Below, in pieces: positions 17,913-31,174 of a stretch of DNA of 64,000 bases. Position numbers and translations under genes: made by a program. The stretch spans positions 252,390,422 to 252,454,421 of the forward strand of contig CM066321.1 in assembly GCA_033807775.1 (NCBI GenBank), read 5' to 3'. Below the pieces are notes generated by a model. It saw only the letters and a list, made by a program, of their open reading frames with translations. It had not been told where the DNA came from and made no database searches. Positions within the stretch are counted from its first letter, which is position 1. The number at the start of each line of letters is the position of its first letter. This DNA comes from Saussurea involucrata. Its lineage: Eukaryota > Streptophyta > Magnoliopsida > Asterales > Asteraceae.

Positions 17913-20241
17913 TTGGTGGTGGGTCCTTTGGAGTTAGAGGAGGAAGAGTCCTTAGGTTTGGTTCTTTCAATTCTTTCCTTTGGACAATCCTTTGCAAGAT
18001 GAAAAGTGTCACCACAATTATAACATTTTCTATAGATAAATGTCTTTTTAGGTTTTTGCATTTTTTTCTTTTCCTTTCCTATTGACATCAACTTGAATAG
18101 CTTTAGGACCAAAAGAAGAGATGAGTGGAGGAAAACTTAAAATCCCATTACCAGAAGTTGTGGAGCACAGTTGGGGGAGGGATTTCTTGAAGAGTTTTTG
18201 AAATGGTCTTTTCCAAGGTCTGGGTATTTTCTTTTTAAAGAAAGATTGATTGAATTGTCTCTTTGGAAAAACTTTGATTTTGAAGAATCAGGAGAAGAGA
18301 CTTCATCAATGGTTAAATCTTTTAAGAGATCATGAATGGGTTTAGAAACATCATTGGAGTCTTGTTTCTCAATGGTTTGGACAGAAGAAGATTCTTTAGC
18401 TTTTATAAACATTCCGAATTTTAAAGCTTCGTTTAATCATCTGAGTTTAAAGAAATGGAGTCACAAGAACTTGATTCTGAGGCATCATCCCATACACTAG
18501 AGGTAGAGGCAAGAGCATGAGAAGAGGTTTCAAAATTGGTTTTTCCAAAGCCTAAACCAAATTTATTATCACCAGAGATTTGATCTTGAAAGATTTTCTC
18601 AAGATTTTTCGAAGAACTGGTCCATTTTCTAACGGTCTCTTGTTCTCTTTTTAATCTCTTAAAAAGCTTGTTTTTCTCTTTGGAAATAATGTGATTTATG
18701 GTTTTCAGGTCCTCAAGCTCAGCCTTGATTTCCTCAAACTTTTCAAGTTTGGACACACTGATTTCAAGTTGAGAGGAAAGATTTTTGACTTGAGTAGATT
18801 TTCTTTTCTTGGCATCCTTCATACTATAGAAGTCATTAGTTAAGGATTCGTAAGCCTCAATCTTTTCAGAGTCACTCATAGAATTAAAGGGATGTACCTG
18901 AGAGTATGATGTCGAGCACCCAGTTGACACCAAAGCCATTGGAGAGACAGCCTTTTCAGAATCTTCCATATCTTCATATATGGCCATGAAACACATGTTG
19001 GGTGAATCTTTGTCACTGTCAGAAGTTTCTTCTTCATCCCAATCATGAATTTCTTCCATGAGGCCCTTTCCTTTTCTGAGGAGACCCTCATTTCTTTCTT
19101 TCTCTTTCTTGTACTTGGCCTTGTACTTCTCAGCACGTTCTTGATGATCTTGGAAAGATGATTGAGTACCTTTCTTGGAAAAGGTTGATTTGTAGGAGTT
19201 GTTTTTGGGTTTCTCATACTTAGAAGAAAACTTGTCGGAAGATGAGGTCCTAGACTTAACAATACGCTTACTTATGCACTTAGAAACGAAGTGTCCTTTC
19301 TTACCATAGTTAAAACATTCCTCATTTATCTTATCAGACGAGGGGGGTTTTGTGGAAGATAAGGGTTTTCTGCAAGTTCTAGATTTGTTAGAAGGACGAG
19401 ACTTGTTCTTGAAACCAGCCATCATAGCCATTTCATCAGACATCTGCTCAACCGAGATTTCTTCACCTTCATCATCGGCATCACTTGGATATGCCTCCGA
19501 TTGGTGGGTAGAGTTGTTTTGCCTGTCATTGTCAGAGTCTGATGAAGGATAGGTGATTCGAGGAACACTTTGAGATTTCTTGGAATTTTCACTAACAAGG
19601 GCTATAGAAGAGCCCTTTATCTCTTTAATGAAAGATTTCCTTTGTAACTTGGTTTGTTCAAATTTGAAGAGAGTTCCATACAAGACAGTTAGGGGCATGT
19701 ACTCAAGGTCCTTGGTAGTCTTGATACAAGTGCATATGTTCTCCCAAAATTCAGGGAGACAGTCCATGAACTTGCATAAGACTTCCTCATTATCATAGAC
19801 TATGCCCAATAACTTCAGATCATTTAGAAGACTGTTGAATCAATTATAATAGCTGGGAAGAGATTCACCTTTCTCATGAGCAAAGAGCTCATACTTTCTG
19901 ATGAGAGCAATCTTTTTGCTCTTCTTCACTTTCTCTGTACCTTCGTACAGTACACATAGTGTGGTCCACGTCTCTTTAGCAGTTTCAAAGTTTACTAGAG
20001 AGTGATAGACCTCATCAGGAAGAGAGAGAACAATAATTGCCCTGAGCTTAGAGTCAAGAGAAACCAAACGTTTTTCCTCATTAGTATATTTCTTTGGGTT
20101 TTTGAGGATATAACGACCAGTAGCTTTGGATTTCTCTTTGTCAGAAGACTCATCAGAATCATCGGAGTCACTAGAGTCCTCCTTATCAATGGTTTCTTTT
20201 CCAGACCTCTGCGTTTCATAGCGAGCCCATACTCTAGGGAT

Positions 20242-20469
20242 TAGGGGTGCTCAAAAACCCGACCAACCCGATCAACCCAACCCAACCCGACGTGAAATAA
20301 CCCAACTCGAAGCAACCCGATGTCCAATCGAGTTGTAAAATCCTCAAACCGTATGTATTGGGTTGATATCGGGTTAGGAGAATTTGAACCCAACCCAACC
20401 CGATGAACCCGATATATATTCAATCTCTTATCCATCTCTATATAAATCCTTCACACACACATGTATATA

Positions 20470-20515
<46 letters not shown>

Positions 20516-20851
20516 AACTGAGAAAAACAGTTGATGGTGATATATTTAAGATTTAAGAAATATGCAAATTGGAGACGTCAAGTTATTTGATCATATTTGG
20601 TTTAGACATTTTTATATGTAGTATCTATATATTGTGTGAATTATCGGTTGTATTTTAAAGACATGTTTCCTTTATTTTTTTGTTTATAATTTTGATTTTA
20701 TCTTGTTTAAACACAACCCGATCAACCCGAACGGGTTGGGTTGGGTTGGGTTGTTCCTTTGTTTGGGTTGGGTTGGGTTGGGTTGAATTTTTTTCAAACC
20801 GCCAACATTGGGTTGATGTGTCGAAATGCCTTCAACCCGTGAGCACCTCTA
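20242..20851. mobile_element. hAT-like MITE in element B gag, 8-bp target duplication
   Basis: Ends TAGGGGTGCTCA and TGAGCACCTCTA are inverted repeats with one mismatch. CTAGGGAT flanks both sides exactly (20234-20241 and 20852-20859). An 8-bp duplication with TAGGGGTG-type ends is characteristic of hAT elements. Subterminal arms are rich in GGGTTGGG and CCCAACCC. There is no coding capacity; the short frames across it are arm repeats. Confidence 0.88.
20472..20514. repeat. (AT)n microsatellite inside the hAT-like MITE
   Basis: Uninterrupted AT dinucleotides in the middle of the element. Confidence 0.95.
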
Positions 20852-21072
20852 CTAGGGATAATAGGTCCCTCTTTGAGAATGGTTGGATATCTAGTATCCA
20901 CTCCTTCCTTGAAAAGCATCATGCGGCTTTTCCAAAGAGAAAAGTTGTTAGGATTAAACTTAGGAGGTTTGGCTATGGAGCCATTTTCAGAAAAGTTGTT
21001 TTGAAAAGAGTTTTCATTTGTTGAAAAGGAAGAGGCAGCCATCGCAGATCAAGTTTATGAATTAAACTTTCT

Positions 21073-21084
21073 GCTCTGATACCA
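21073..21084 (-). other. Primer binding site (tRNA-Met), element B
   Basis: Minus strand TGGTATCAGAGC, two bases inside the LTR edge at 21087. Confidence 0.92.
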
Positions 21085-21086
21085 CT

Positions 21087-22069
21087 TGTTAGTCCTAGAT
21101 GGCTTAACAAGTATTGTAGAAGGGGGGGTTGAATACAATACTCAAATTTTTCACAATTTTAATTCTATTATTGAAAAACTTTCAACAAGAATTACACATA
21201 GAATCTAAAGACTGTTGCGGAAAAGAACAGATAAACTATTCTAACAATCTTTCACAAAGTATACTGTAAACAAAACAACTTGAACACTTAGAATCAAAGC
21301 TATAAAGTTCTTGAGCAAATGAAGAAATCTTGCACTGAGAAATTCTTCCAGTAAGCGTAGTTTTCATGGGAGCTTCTTCCTCTTTTATAGTGTGGGAAGC
21401 ATTAAATGCTTAGGACACTTGTCATCAGGAGATTTGCTTGTAGGTGTTGACCTCTGAAAAGTTGATGTGTCCTTGTCACCTTTTTCCTTGGTACTAGGAA
21501 GAATACCCATGCTGATTGAGACGTTATCTGATAATGGATAAAATGACAAATAGTCACTCTTACCTGGCAATAGATATTGCCCCATAATAAATGATCTTCT
21601 TGATGTGTCTTCCAAAGCAGTTCCACCGATAATGTTCCACCGATATGAGTGCTTTGCAGTTTGCAATTGAGAACATCTGTGAAGATACTTGAGATCCCAC
21701 CGATTTAAAGCTCACGTCGGTGGGACTCATCTTTGGCCGACCATCAGAAAGATCGGTGGGACATGTCCACCGATGTGTGACATAACCATCGGTGGACTGA
21801 TGACTTGATGTTTGTTGTGAAGGTTTTTCTCCATTTCCACAATGAGAATATCTTCAAGCTTGGTTTCGGTTGATCTTCGACTTCACCGAACATTTGCTAT
21901 CTTGTACAAGTCATTTTAAAAGAACCAATCTAAAATATTGTAAGTAAGAATTAGGAGAAACGTCGGTGAGTCAATTTCAAATCTTTGGTGACCCAATAGA
22001 AATAAAATAGACTCTTTTATCTTTTAGATGCCACTTACCTCATGTTCATTGGATTTTTCTAACGAGTTT
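21087..22069 (-). repeat. Element B 5' LTR (far edge unresolved)
   Basis: The inner edge is TGTTAGTCC on the plus strand next to the primer site. A minus-strand TATAAAAG at 21382-21389 fits the LTR promoter. The segment to the right is rich in CACCGAT/TCGGTGG, as in B's spacer. The outer end cannot be fixed because the other LTR is outside the window and element E inserted at 22069. Confidence 0.6.
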
Positions 22070-24739
22070 TGTAATACCCGTAAATTTCGGAAAGTGAAAG
22101 TTATTCCGTGTATTTTATGGTTTCTAAATTGTGGTTTGGGTTAGGAACTAAATCCTTTTAGTCATCTCAAGAATCGAGGGTGTTCCGCGTGAGAGAAGTG
22201 AAGTTTTTGGGCTCGGTACACTTTGGGCGAGAGTGCCCAGCGATTATGACAGTGTCACTATAGCAGGGGCACAATCGCTGGGGGGACGAGTACCTTGCGG
22301 TACATTTCTCGCGAGAGTGACCGGCGAGAGTGACATATATCGCAATCGCCGGGCACAATCGCCGTCGGGCTTCAGACCCTTTTAAAACCCATTTTCTCTC
22401 ATTTCTCATTCATTTCTCCCATCCACTTCCTCTCCAAACTCTCTCAACCGAACCCCTTTGTTCTCATTGTCGATTTTGGGGCTCTATTCTTAGAAATCAA
22501 GTATTTCTTCACCATCTAAGTTTGTAATCACAACCCCAGGTGCTAAATCAAGAGTTCATCTCCATGTCTTGGGATTTCTATGTTTTAGGGGTTTTGCTCA
22601 AAACCTAATGGTAAGTTCATCCCTCTTTTTTATAATCTTTCTTATGGGTTGGGAATGCCTTATTTATGACTTCTTAGTGTCTCGTTTCTTCAATTTCCGT
22701 CTTTGATATTTTGGGAAGGTTAGGTTAAAAATTAGGGTTTTGGTATTATTGGTGGTTTTGGTGTTCTATGTTGGGGGAAACAATTCTAAGTGTTTGAAGA
22801 TGAGTATTCATGATGGAAACCTTATGGATTTAGGTTTTTGGAAGAGTTGGCTTGAAGATTCAAGTTCCTTCAAAGGAGCTTACGTTTGGGGAAAATCTAG
22901 ATTTACCCTAAATCTAGCAAGGTGAGTTCAAATTACTTTGCGAAAACTTTGTACATGCCAAAATGCTATTTTTCCAAGAAATTATGTGTTTACCTGAAAA
23001 TTGTTGATGTTGAACTATTTGATGAGTTTTACCTATTGAGGTATTAATTATGGTAAATATTGTAAAACACTACCTTTAAGGATTTTGGAAAAATATGATA
23101 GATAAATCATACATGAAAATGGATTATTGAGTTATGTGATAAATGGAGTCATTTTGTTATGAAAATGCATTTTTAGAATTAAGGGTGTGAGTCCTTTGGG
23201 AAAACCCTTTTGTTTAACCCGTGTTGAGTTTTGGGGTTAATGATGGTCTTGTGGTATTGTTTGCCTAAACAAGGTTTAAACGAGTTTTATGCGATGATGA
23301 CCAACATTTATGGGTCTAGCAAGTTTGGAGCATTTTGCTCGGTTTTGACTTTGAGATAGTCTTGGGACATTTGTCCAGTTTTGGTAACTCAAGATTGAGT
23401 TTTGTTAATGAATTATGTTATTGGGGAATTCCATGTTTTGGAATGCATGAGTTTATTCATTTGGGGTCGTGTAATATTTAGACCTTGATAGCTATGGATC
23501 CATAGGTATATGAATTTCCCTTAGTCTCGCGGGTAAGAGGTCGGAATTGATTGAGCTCAGTTTACGAGACGTTAGTTTTTTGTAGCACGGAATAGGGATC
23601 GGGTTCCATGATAAGTAAGGCGTGGACTTAGATGGTCGGGCATCGTCTCAGGGGCAGTAAGGTGTAATTCCATATATGTGCTTAGCACGGGATAGGCATC
23701 GGGATCCCTGATAAGTAAGGCGTGGACCTAGATGGTCGGGCGTCGTCTCATGGGTAGTAAGGTGTAATCCCTAATGTGCTATTGTGGATTTGGTGACCCA
23801 ATGTATAGACCTGGAGTGGTTGAAGTTGGGGGCATCCTAGTCTCGTGGGCAATAGATCTGGAGTGATTGAGCTCAGTTTTACGAGAGTCATCCACGTGGG
23901 TGTTTTTATTACATAGTAAGTGACGCACTTTAGTGTTCCGTAACGTGCGATGTATACGGGTCTCCCCCGTAACCGAAAGGTGTTGTTTTGGGTATTTGTT
24001 GCTACTCATGTTTTCGGTGACGTGTTATATTTATATGGATTATTTTCCATGGTACGTAAGTTATGGTTTATGTCTTATCCATGTTTTCGGTAATGCATCG
24101 TATTTATGAGAATTGCATTTCCACATTATATAAGCAGTGGATTATGTTTCATCCATGTTTTGGGATGTTTTGGGACAAAGGCAAATAATTATGAGTATAA
24201 TCGTTTTGAGTATCAAATGCTATTTCATATTTTTCGTGGACTTTGTGAATAAGTCTATTTTTGGAAAATCATGTTATAATAAAGATTTTAGCATGGGAAA
24301 TGTGTGAGTTGGAAAATGGGTGATTTGCAATTAAAGTAAACCCTTTAGAAATCATGACTAAAACTATTACTCTTTCGATTTATGTTTTTATATAGTCATG
24401 ATAAAATGCTTGAACTCATAAGGCGTAAGCCTAACCCTTTTTATTTGTCGGCATGTGCAACAGGCTCAGATTGGGGTAGCTCTAGCTACATTGTGAAGTG
24501 GCGTGTACTAGTAGTGCGCACGTGAGGTGACTTGAGTAGTGAAGACTTCCGCACTTATTTGGAATTAGCAAATTGTGTTATGTTAAGTAGCACACGTTTA
24601 AGTTATTTTATTGTGGGAATTATAATGTTTTAAATTCCGAGGTATTTTGAGGAATGAATTGTAGAAATGAATCCATCTATTTTGGTTAATTTATTGAAAA
24701 TTAAAGTTAGTTGCTCGTTCCAAATTTGAGGGTGTTACA
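22070..24739 (+). repeat. Element E left LTR (2670 bp)
   Basis: Starts TGTAATACCC and ends GTGTTACA. The first about 2 kb repeat 28442-30418 and the rest repeats 50465-51165. The small ORFs predicted in both copies are mirror copies of LTR sequence and not genes. Confidence 0.93.
23584..23781 (+). repeat. Two tandem ~110-bp units in element E LTR
   Basis: Units start AGCACGGAATAGG and AGCACGGGATAGG, and both contain GATAAGTAAGGCGTGGAC and TGGTCGGGC. The same pair is in the right LTR from about 29933. Confidence 0.85.
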
Positions 24740-24742
24740 AGT

Positions 24743-24754
24743 TGGTATCAGAGC
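24743..24754 (+). other. Primer binding site (tRNA-Met), element E
   Basis: TGGTATCAGAGC three bases after the left LTR. Confidence 0.93.
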
Positions 24755-27700
24755 ATAAGTTTGAGAGATTTAGGTGTTGATTTTGGATACCTAGACTCAA
24801 ACTAGCGTTTGTTTAAGTAAATGAGAGTGAAATTCACCTTTAGGCACTTTAAGATATGATGTTTTGAAGTTGATGGATGTTGTTACAAACGAGAGTCGCG
24901 TCGATAGTAACAAGGATAATCATGTATGGTGCGTTCATAGTGACACCTGGCCAGTGTCATGGTGAACCTACTAGTACATGTGCGTACTTGAATTACTTTA
25001 ATATGATGATCATTGGGGTAGTGAAGAAGGTTCTAAACTAGTAGTCGTTGGAATAGATGGACGATTCTAGTATTAGTCACTTGGAGTGACGATAAGTATG
25101 ATATTTGCTTTAAGCAGACCGTTTCGGATCAAGATTGATGGTTAGACTAGAACCATAGCTTTATTGAGCCGACTTTGAACTGAGGAAAAACCGTAAGGTT
25201 AATCGAGGTAATTTCCGACTTAGCCTTAAGAGGTTAAAGTATCCGGGTGAAAATAGTGGACCGGAGGTTTTTGGAGGAGTATGAGTTGAGACGTTGAGTG
25301 CCGACTAAATTATGCATGAAATTTATTTTTGAAAATAAATTGCATTAATTATTTCTTGTGTTTCGAATCCATACATGGATTGTGTTACAATTTTGGGAAA
25401 TGTTTAGCACACACACAAAATTTAAATCATGGGTTTTGAACCTGCACGAAAGTATTTTATTACGGGAGTTGTGAGCCCGTCGGAACTTGTTCCATTTTAT
25501 TATTGTTCAACATTACTTTAGGATACAGTGATATCCATATTTTATGATGTTTAAGATGTTGGGCAAGTGACTACGGCTTATAACTTTAACATTGGATCTC
25601 CTCCACATATGTTAGAGTTTGGACGGAAAGTTATCTTCCATTACGTCTATGTAAAGTAATTTTGGAGAATTTGTTTAATGTGAATTGTTAAACAATGTTG
25701 TTTATGTGGTATTACCATAGAAGGGATTTTGGATTTTGGCATTTTAGCCATGATTTTGCTTAATGCAATTTAACTTTGGAAGCACAATGTTGGGTGCTAT
25801 TTTGTTGACTTGGAGTCATTGAGTTCGTGGAATTTCATGGAGTTTTATTGTACGACGTTTTGTGTCGTGTGGGTACAATTTTACAATGTGGATACTCTAT
25901 TTGCTTATGTGAAAAGTTTACGAGTTAAGTTGGGCATTTGGTCTCACTCGAGTTTTGTTGAGTAAAGTTAATTTTATGCCAAAAGGCGACTAAGAAAAGA
26001 TGAGTTTGGAACTCTAGTGTCACGTAACTTTTCTTTCAAGAGTTTGTGTTATCAAGTATTACGTTGCAAATAGTTCAGGGTATGGATTGACTTATACATG
26101 GCTTAAGTGATGCATGAAAGGATATTTTGGTAATATTTCATAACAAATGGTTTAGTGCGCTTTCGGTCAGTTAAATGTTTTATTAATCACTTTCGTGTAA
26201 ATGTGTTATATCGACTTAGGGGTATGCGTAGCTTGGTAACCATTGTTTTTCGACACTTTGTTAAATGAATCGTGAGTGAAGTTATTTTATTAACTCCCCG
26301 TTTAAATGAATGGCCAATTGGTCAAAGCATGCTTTATTGGTGTGGGGGATCGCGAATGGTTTATGATATGGGATATTTGAAAAACACGAATTTATGAGTC
26401 ATTGACATTAGTCAATTTAGATTTGCCGAATATTTTGGAAATTTGAAAACCTTTTGATTTTGGAGGAAATGTGCATTTTGAGTATTTTTAACAAATACAT
26501 TTTAAGCATTGACGTTTGACGTTTTATGTTCCAAGTATGAAACCTTGAGGAAAATACTTCGTGATGAATATTTTAGAAAATTGTTTGTATAAGACTTTGA
26601 TGCGTGTAATCTCTTATGTTTTGAACGTTGACGCACACCGTTGGTGCAACTCGAGATTTGAAGTTGGTTTGACCCTTTTTGGTGTCAACCATTTACTAAC
26701 ACTTGTTTCTCCTAGTTTTTGGAAAATACATTGTTGTGTGCAGTTTTGTCGGAAACGTTTTACTTGTGTATCGTTATGTGACCATTTGAGGAAATTTTGG
26801 AAATCAACTTAAGGAATCCCATCTTTGAAATTTTGGGGTGAGTTAAGTGATGCATGTTATTTCGTTTCAAGAAAATTTCTAATGGAAGTGTTACAAGCTT
26901 GCATGCCTACCCCAATGTGAAATTTCATGATGCTTTAGTCGATATTTTCAAGTGATGGAAACGTATGGGTTTTGTTTTAAATATGGAATTTGCACAAGTC
27001 ATTTTGTGTTTTGACTAAGGTGAATTTGTAAACCGTTTCATCGTTTTGTATAATAAACTGACGCGCGCAAAATTTTGTTGGTAAACCTTGTTTCATGCCA
27101 TCTTATGGTTAAAAAGGAAATTTTGGAGTCAAATGTCGTTTGGAACTTCTTTTGAAATACGTGCACACCTTTTGTTGCACCTCGTTTAAAATCGGGCAGT
27201 CACTTTACGTGCATGTCACGAGTCAATCCATACTAGAACCGTGACGGTTCATTTTAAAGAAATTATTTATTACACTTGTGCGTTTTGTGGGTGAACTGAA
27301 CTGCAAGGAAATAATTTTCGACATGATTTTCATATGTGGGACGAGCGTGTCCGTTTTGCATAACTACCGAATAAATGATAGTAGTTTTCTATATGTACGA
27401 TTTATTTGAGATGAAAATCTTGGTGTTGAAATTTTTTGTGAAAGGTTTTGTTGATTGGCATATTTATTGAATAACGCACTTGAAAACCTTGAACTCGTTA
27501 GGACCTTGGAAAGGGTAAGTGACACAGTTAAGGGTAAGTGCGTGTAGCACTTCAATGGTGGAAGGTTGGGCATTCCACGCGTGTTGGTATTATAGGCCGG
27601 ATGATATCGGTAGTGAAGTCAATGAGTTTGTGGTAATTGAAGGGTTAGACTTGCGGTAACACATTTCGAGGTTGGTATAGCCGTTTTGTGGACAACCTTA

Positions 27701-28427
27701 GCTTTGTGGAAACACTCGGTAAACGGAACTCATGTCTGGAGTCCTGTTAGAGTTCAAAGTTTGGTGGTATAACTAGGTGTCAAATTTTGGGCTTGAGGCC
27801 AAGCACCATTAGTGTAATCGGAGGATTGTAGTCCAATTTAAAGGAATGATGGTAATGGTTGTAAGTGATCTTAAGATGTTCAATTGTGATAAGTGAGTTT
27901 GAAGGGATAACCTTCCTTGTGTGGTAAAAGAATCTGTTGGTTGGATAATTGGTAATTGGAAGTATCCTTAGAGTTGTGTAATTGATGGGTCAGTGATGAC
28001 TGTCGGTGTTGGGGTTAATGGAATCAGTTAAGAGTAAATGCTAGTTCAGTAGCGGGAATGTTTGGGATTCAGAGGTTTTGGTTGATTTGGGGGTGATTAA
28101 ACCTTGGACTGATTTGGAATGGAAAGTTTAAGAACATGTGGATGTGGAGTGATTGGAGAGTTCGAATCTGTCGTTGGGAAAGTATGGATCATTTAACGTT
28201 GGGAGACGACCAAAGTTGGTTGGTTAGAGATCATTCTAGTAAATTAAGTGTTCACTCGGATATGAGTGTAATGTGCCTAGGGGGGGACATTTGTTGTGAG
28301 TATCAACATGAAGTGTATCGTGGCAGTTCTGTCAACTGGACTAGAGACAACTCTTCATAAGCAAGGACAGTCAATTATGAGGGTAGCGTTAATTGGGGAA
28401 CTAGATTTCGAGGACGAAATCTCTTTT

Positions 28428-28441
28428 AAGGTTGGGAGGAT
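28428..28441 (+). promoter_or_regulatory. Polypurine tract of element E
   Basis: AAGGTTGGGAGGAT immediately before TGTAACACC, the start of the right LTR. Confidence 0.8.
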
Positions 28442-30418
28442 TGTAACACCCATAAATTTCGGTAAGTGAAAGTTATTCCGTGCATTTTATGGTTTCTAAA
28501 TTGTGGTTTGGGTTAGGAACTAAATCCTTTTAGTCATCTCAAGAATCGAGGGTGTTCCGCGTGAGAGAAGTGAAGTTTTTGGGCTCGGTACACTTTGGGC
28601 GAGAGTGCCCAGCAATTATGACAGTGTCACTATAGCAGGGGCACAATCGCTGGGGGGACGAGTACCTTGCGGTACATTTCTCGCGAGAGTGACCGGCGAG
28701 AGTGACATATATCGCAATCGCCGGGCACAATCGCCGTCGGGCTTCAGACCCTTTTAAAACCCATTTTCTCTCATTTCTCATTCATTTCTCCCATCCACTT
28801 CCTCTCCAAACTCTCTCAACCGAACCCCTTTGTTCTCATTGTCGATTTTGGGGCTCTATTCTTAGAAATCAAGTATTTCTTCACCATCTAAGTTTGTAAT
28901 CACAACCCCAGGTGCTAAATCAAGAGTTCATCTCCATGTCTTGGGATTTCTATGTTTTAGGGGTTTTGCTCAAAACCTAATGGTAAGTTCATCCCTCTTT
29001 TTTATAATCTTTCTTATGGGTTGGGAATGCCTTATTTATGACTTCTTAGTGTCTCGTTTCTTCAATTTCCGTCTTTGATGATTTTGGGAAGGTTAGGTTA
29101 AAAATTAGGGTTTTGGTATTATTGGTGGTTTTGGTGTTCTATGTTGGGGGAAACAATTCTAAGTGTTTGAAGATGAGTATTCATGATGGAAACCTTATGG
29201 ATTTAGGTTTTTAGAAGAGTTGGCTTGAAGATTCAAGTTCCTTCAAAGGAGCTTACGTTTGGGGAAAATCTAGATTTACCCTAAATCTAGCAAGGTGAGT
29301 TCAAATTACTTTGCGAAAACTTTGTACATGCCAAAATGCTTTTTTCCAACAAATTATTTGTTTTACAGAAAATTGTTGATGTTGAACTATTTGATAAGTT
29401 TTACCTATTGAGGTATTAATTGTGGTAAATATTATAAAACACTACCTTTGAGGATTTTGGAAAAATATGATAGATAAATCATACATGAAAATGGATTATT
29501 GAGTTATATGATAAATGGAGTCATTTTGTTATGAAAATGCATTTTTAGAATTAAGGGTGTGAGTCCTTTGGGAAAACCCTTTTGTTTAACCCGTGTTGAG
29601 TTTTGGGGTTAATGATGGTCTTGTGGTATTGTTTGCCTAAACAATGTTTAAACGAGTTTTATGCGATGATGACCAACATTTATGGGTCTAGCAAGTTTGG
29701 AGCTTTTGCTCGGTTTTGACTTTGAGATAGTCTTGGGACATTTGTCCAGTTTTGGTAACTCAAGATTGAGTTTTGTTAATGAATTATGTTATTGGGGAAT
29801 TGCATGTTTTGGAGTGGGTAATATTTAGACCTTGATAGCTATGGATCCATAGGTATTTGAATTTCCCTTAGTCTCGCGGGCAAGATGTCGGAATTGATTG
29901 AGCTCAGTTTACGAGATGTTAGTTTTTTTGTAGCACGGAATAGGCATCGGGTTCCATGATAAGTAAGGCGTGGACTTAGATGGTCGGGCGTCGTCTCATG
30001 GGCAGTAAGGTCTAATTCCATATATGTGCTTAGCACGGGATAGGCATCGGGATCCATGATAAGTAAGGCGTGGACCTAGATGGTCGGGCGTCGTCTCATG
30101 GGCAGTAAGGTGTAATCCCTAATGTGCTGTTGTGGATTTGGTGACCCAATGTATAGACCTGGAGTGGTTGAAGTTGGGGGCATCCTAGTCTCGTGGGCAA
30201 TAGATCTGGAGTGATTGAGCTCAGTTTTAAGAGAGTCATCCACGTGGGTGTTTTTATTACATAGTAAGTGACCCACTTTAGTGTTCCGTCACGTGCGATG
30301 TATACGGGTCTCCCCCGTCACCGAAAGGTGTTGTTTTGGGTATTTGTTGCTACTCATGTTTTCAGTGACGTGTTATATTTATATGGATTATTTTCCATGG
30401 TATGTAAGTTATGGTTTA
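28442..30418 (+). repeat. Element E right LTR, first part
   Basis: Repeats 22070 onward with scattered substitutions and small indels. It is interrupted at 30418 by element C; GTTTA (30414-30418) is the target site duplicated at 50460-50464. Confidence 0.93.
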
Positions 30419-31163
30419 TGTTGGTTCCTGTTTTGCTTAACAATGATGATTTTATCTAATTAGTTCAAACAATATATAATGCGGAAGCGTTTTAACGAAC
30501 TAACAGATATAATGAGGTAGAATAACACACAATATCAAATATATTAAGTGTAAATAACACGGATAAATAGCTCAATGATTCACTGTATTTGATATAATAA
30601 GAACACCAAGAACACCGAAAGGTTCGACAAGAAACTGCTCTGAAGGTGTGTGTGTTGTGCAAAGCTTCATAGAAGAACTCAGCATGAGTCTTCTATTTAT
30701 ACTACTTCTAAAGGGGACAAGATCTGGACAACAAGGATTGAAGGTACTAAAAACACTATTCAGGTATTGTTGATAGTACAACGTTAATTTAATGCGTCGG
30801 CTTCTACTAAGGCTATGACCCATCAGAGTTTGACACGTGGAGTTGTCAGGTCATGCATTGTACGAATGATCTTGAGTACCTTCATAAAGCAGAAATCGAG
30901 AGAAGCACGATTGTCTTTGTATAGATCTTTGGTCTTTTATACCACAGAGGCTCTGTCAAGTATGACAGAGGCTCTGTGGCCTTGTCCGCATTGAAGAGTC
31001 TTTAGGCGATTCTTCACTTCGGTCTTCTTGGTTGCTCGGCAGAGCCTCTGTCGAAGACTTATATGCTTCTGTCTTCTCGGTGACTCGGCAGAGCCTTTGT
31101 CGAAGACTTCTATACTTAGCCTATTTTTCAATACTTCTATAATCATAAAGATTGGAGCTAACA
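30419..31163 (-). repeat. Element C 3' LTR
   Basis: 745 bp, plus-strand ends TGTTGGTTCC...GCTAACA. A minus-strand TATAAATA at 30694-30701 is the LTR promoter equivalent. It is rich in CAGAGGCTCTG-type palindromes near 30945-31095. Confidence 0.93.
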
Positions 31164-31174
31164 ATCTCCCCCTA
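31164..31174 (-). promoter_or_regulatory. Polypurine tract of element C
   Basis: Minus-strand TTAGGGGGAGAT next to the 3' LTR, the same sequence as in element A. Confidence 0.9.

Larger units (their letters stand above)
17894..21042 (-). pseudogene. gag: Element B gag, broken and split by a MITE
   Basis: Starts at ATG 21042 with MAASSFSTNENS and KPPKFNPNNFSLWKSRMMLF, the copia gag opening. It is interrupted by a hAT-like MITE at 20242-20851. Further fragments at 19840-20241 and 18433-19809 hold the UBN2-like part, a zinc knuckle whose second Cys is mutated (CFNYGKKGHF), and a coiled coil. A second knuckle, CYNCGDTFHLAKDC, lies at 17894-18112 before the W-V-P end. Stops at about 19840 and 18433 and frame changes make it non-functional. 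Confidence 0.85.
13101..22069 (-). mobile_element. Element B: decayed Sirevirus-related Ty1/copia element (right part)
   Basis: Minus-strand order from right to left: 5' LTR (from 21087), primer site (21073-21084), broken gag, broken pol, non-coding spacer, ORF3 remnant. It is cut at 13100 by the insertion of A, so its 3' LTR lies left of the window. Its right limit is blurred because element E inserted at 22069 in or beside its LTR. Several frameshifts and stops make it older than A. It keeps the same plan as A and C, with TATA, ORF3 leader and gag-pol junction signatures. Confidence 0.85.
24740..28441 (+). other. Element E internal region, non-coding
   Basis: About 3.7 kb, T- and G-rich on this strand. 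The longest reading frames are under 90 codons and show no gag, protease, RT or integrase motif on either strand. It ends with AGGACGAAATCTC and a purine-rich tract. This looks like a LARD interior and not a decayed gag-pol. Confidence 0.75.

Noticed and set aside
22167..22409. 80-codon minus ORF repeated at 28539-28781, and 65-codon plus ORF at 22330 and 28702
   Set aside because: Both pairs are copies of the same E LTR segment; no homology or coding pattern is visible.
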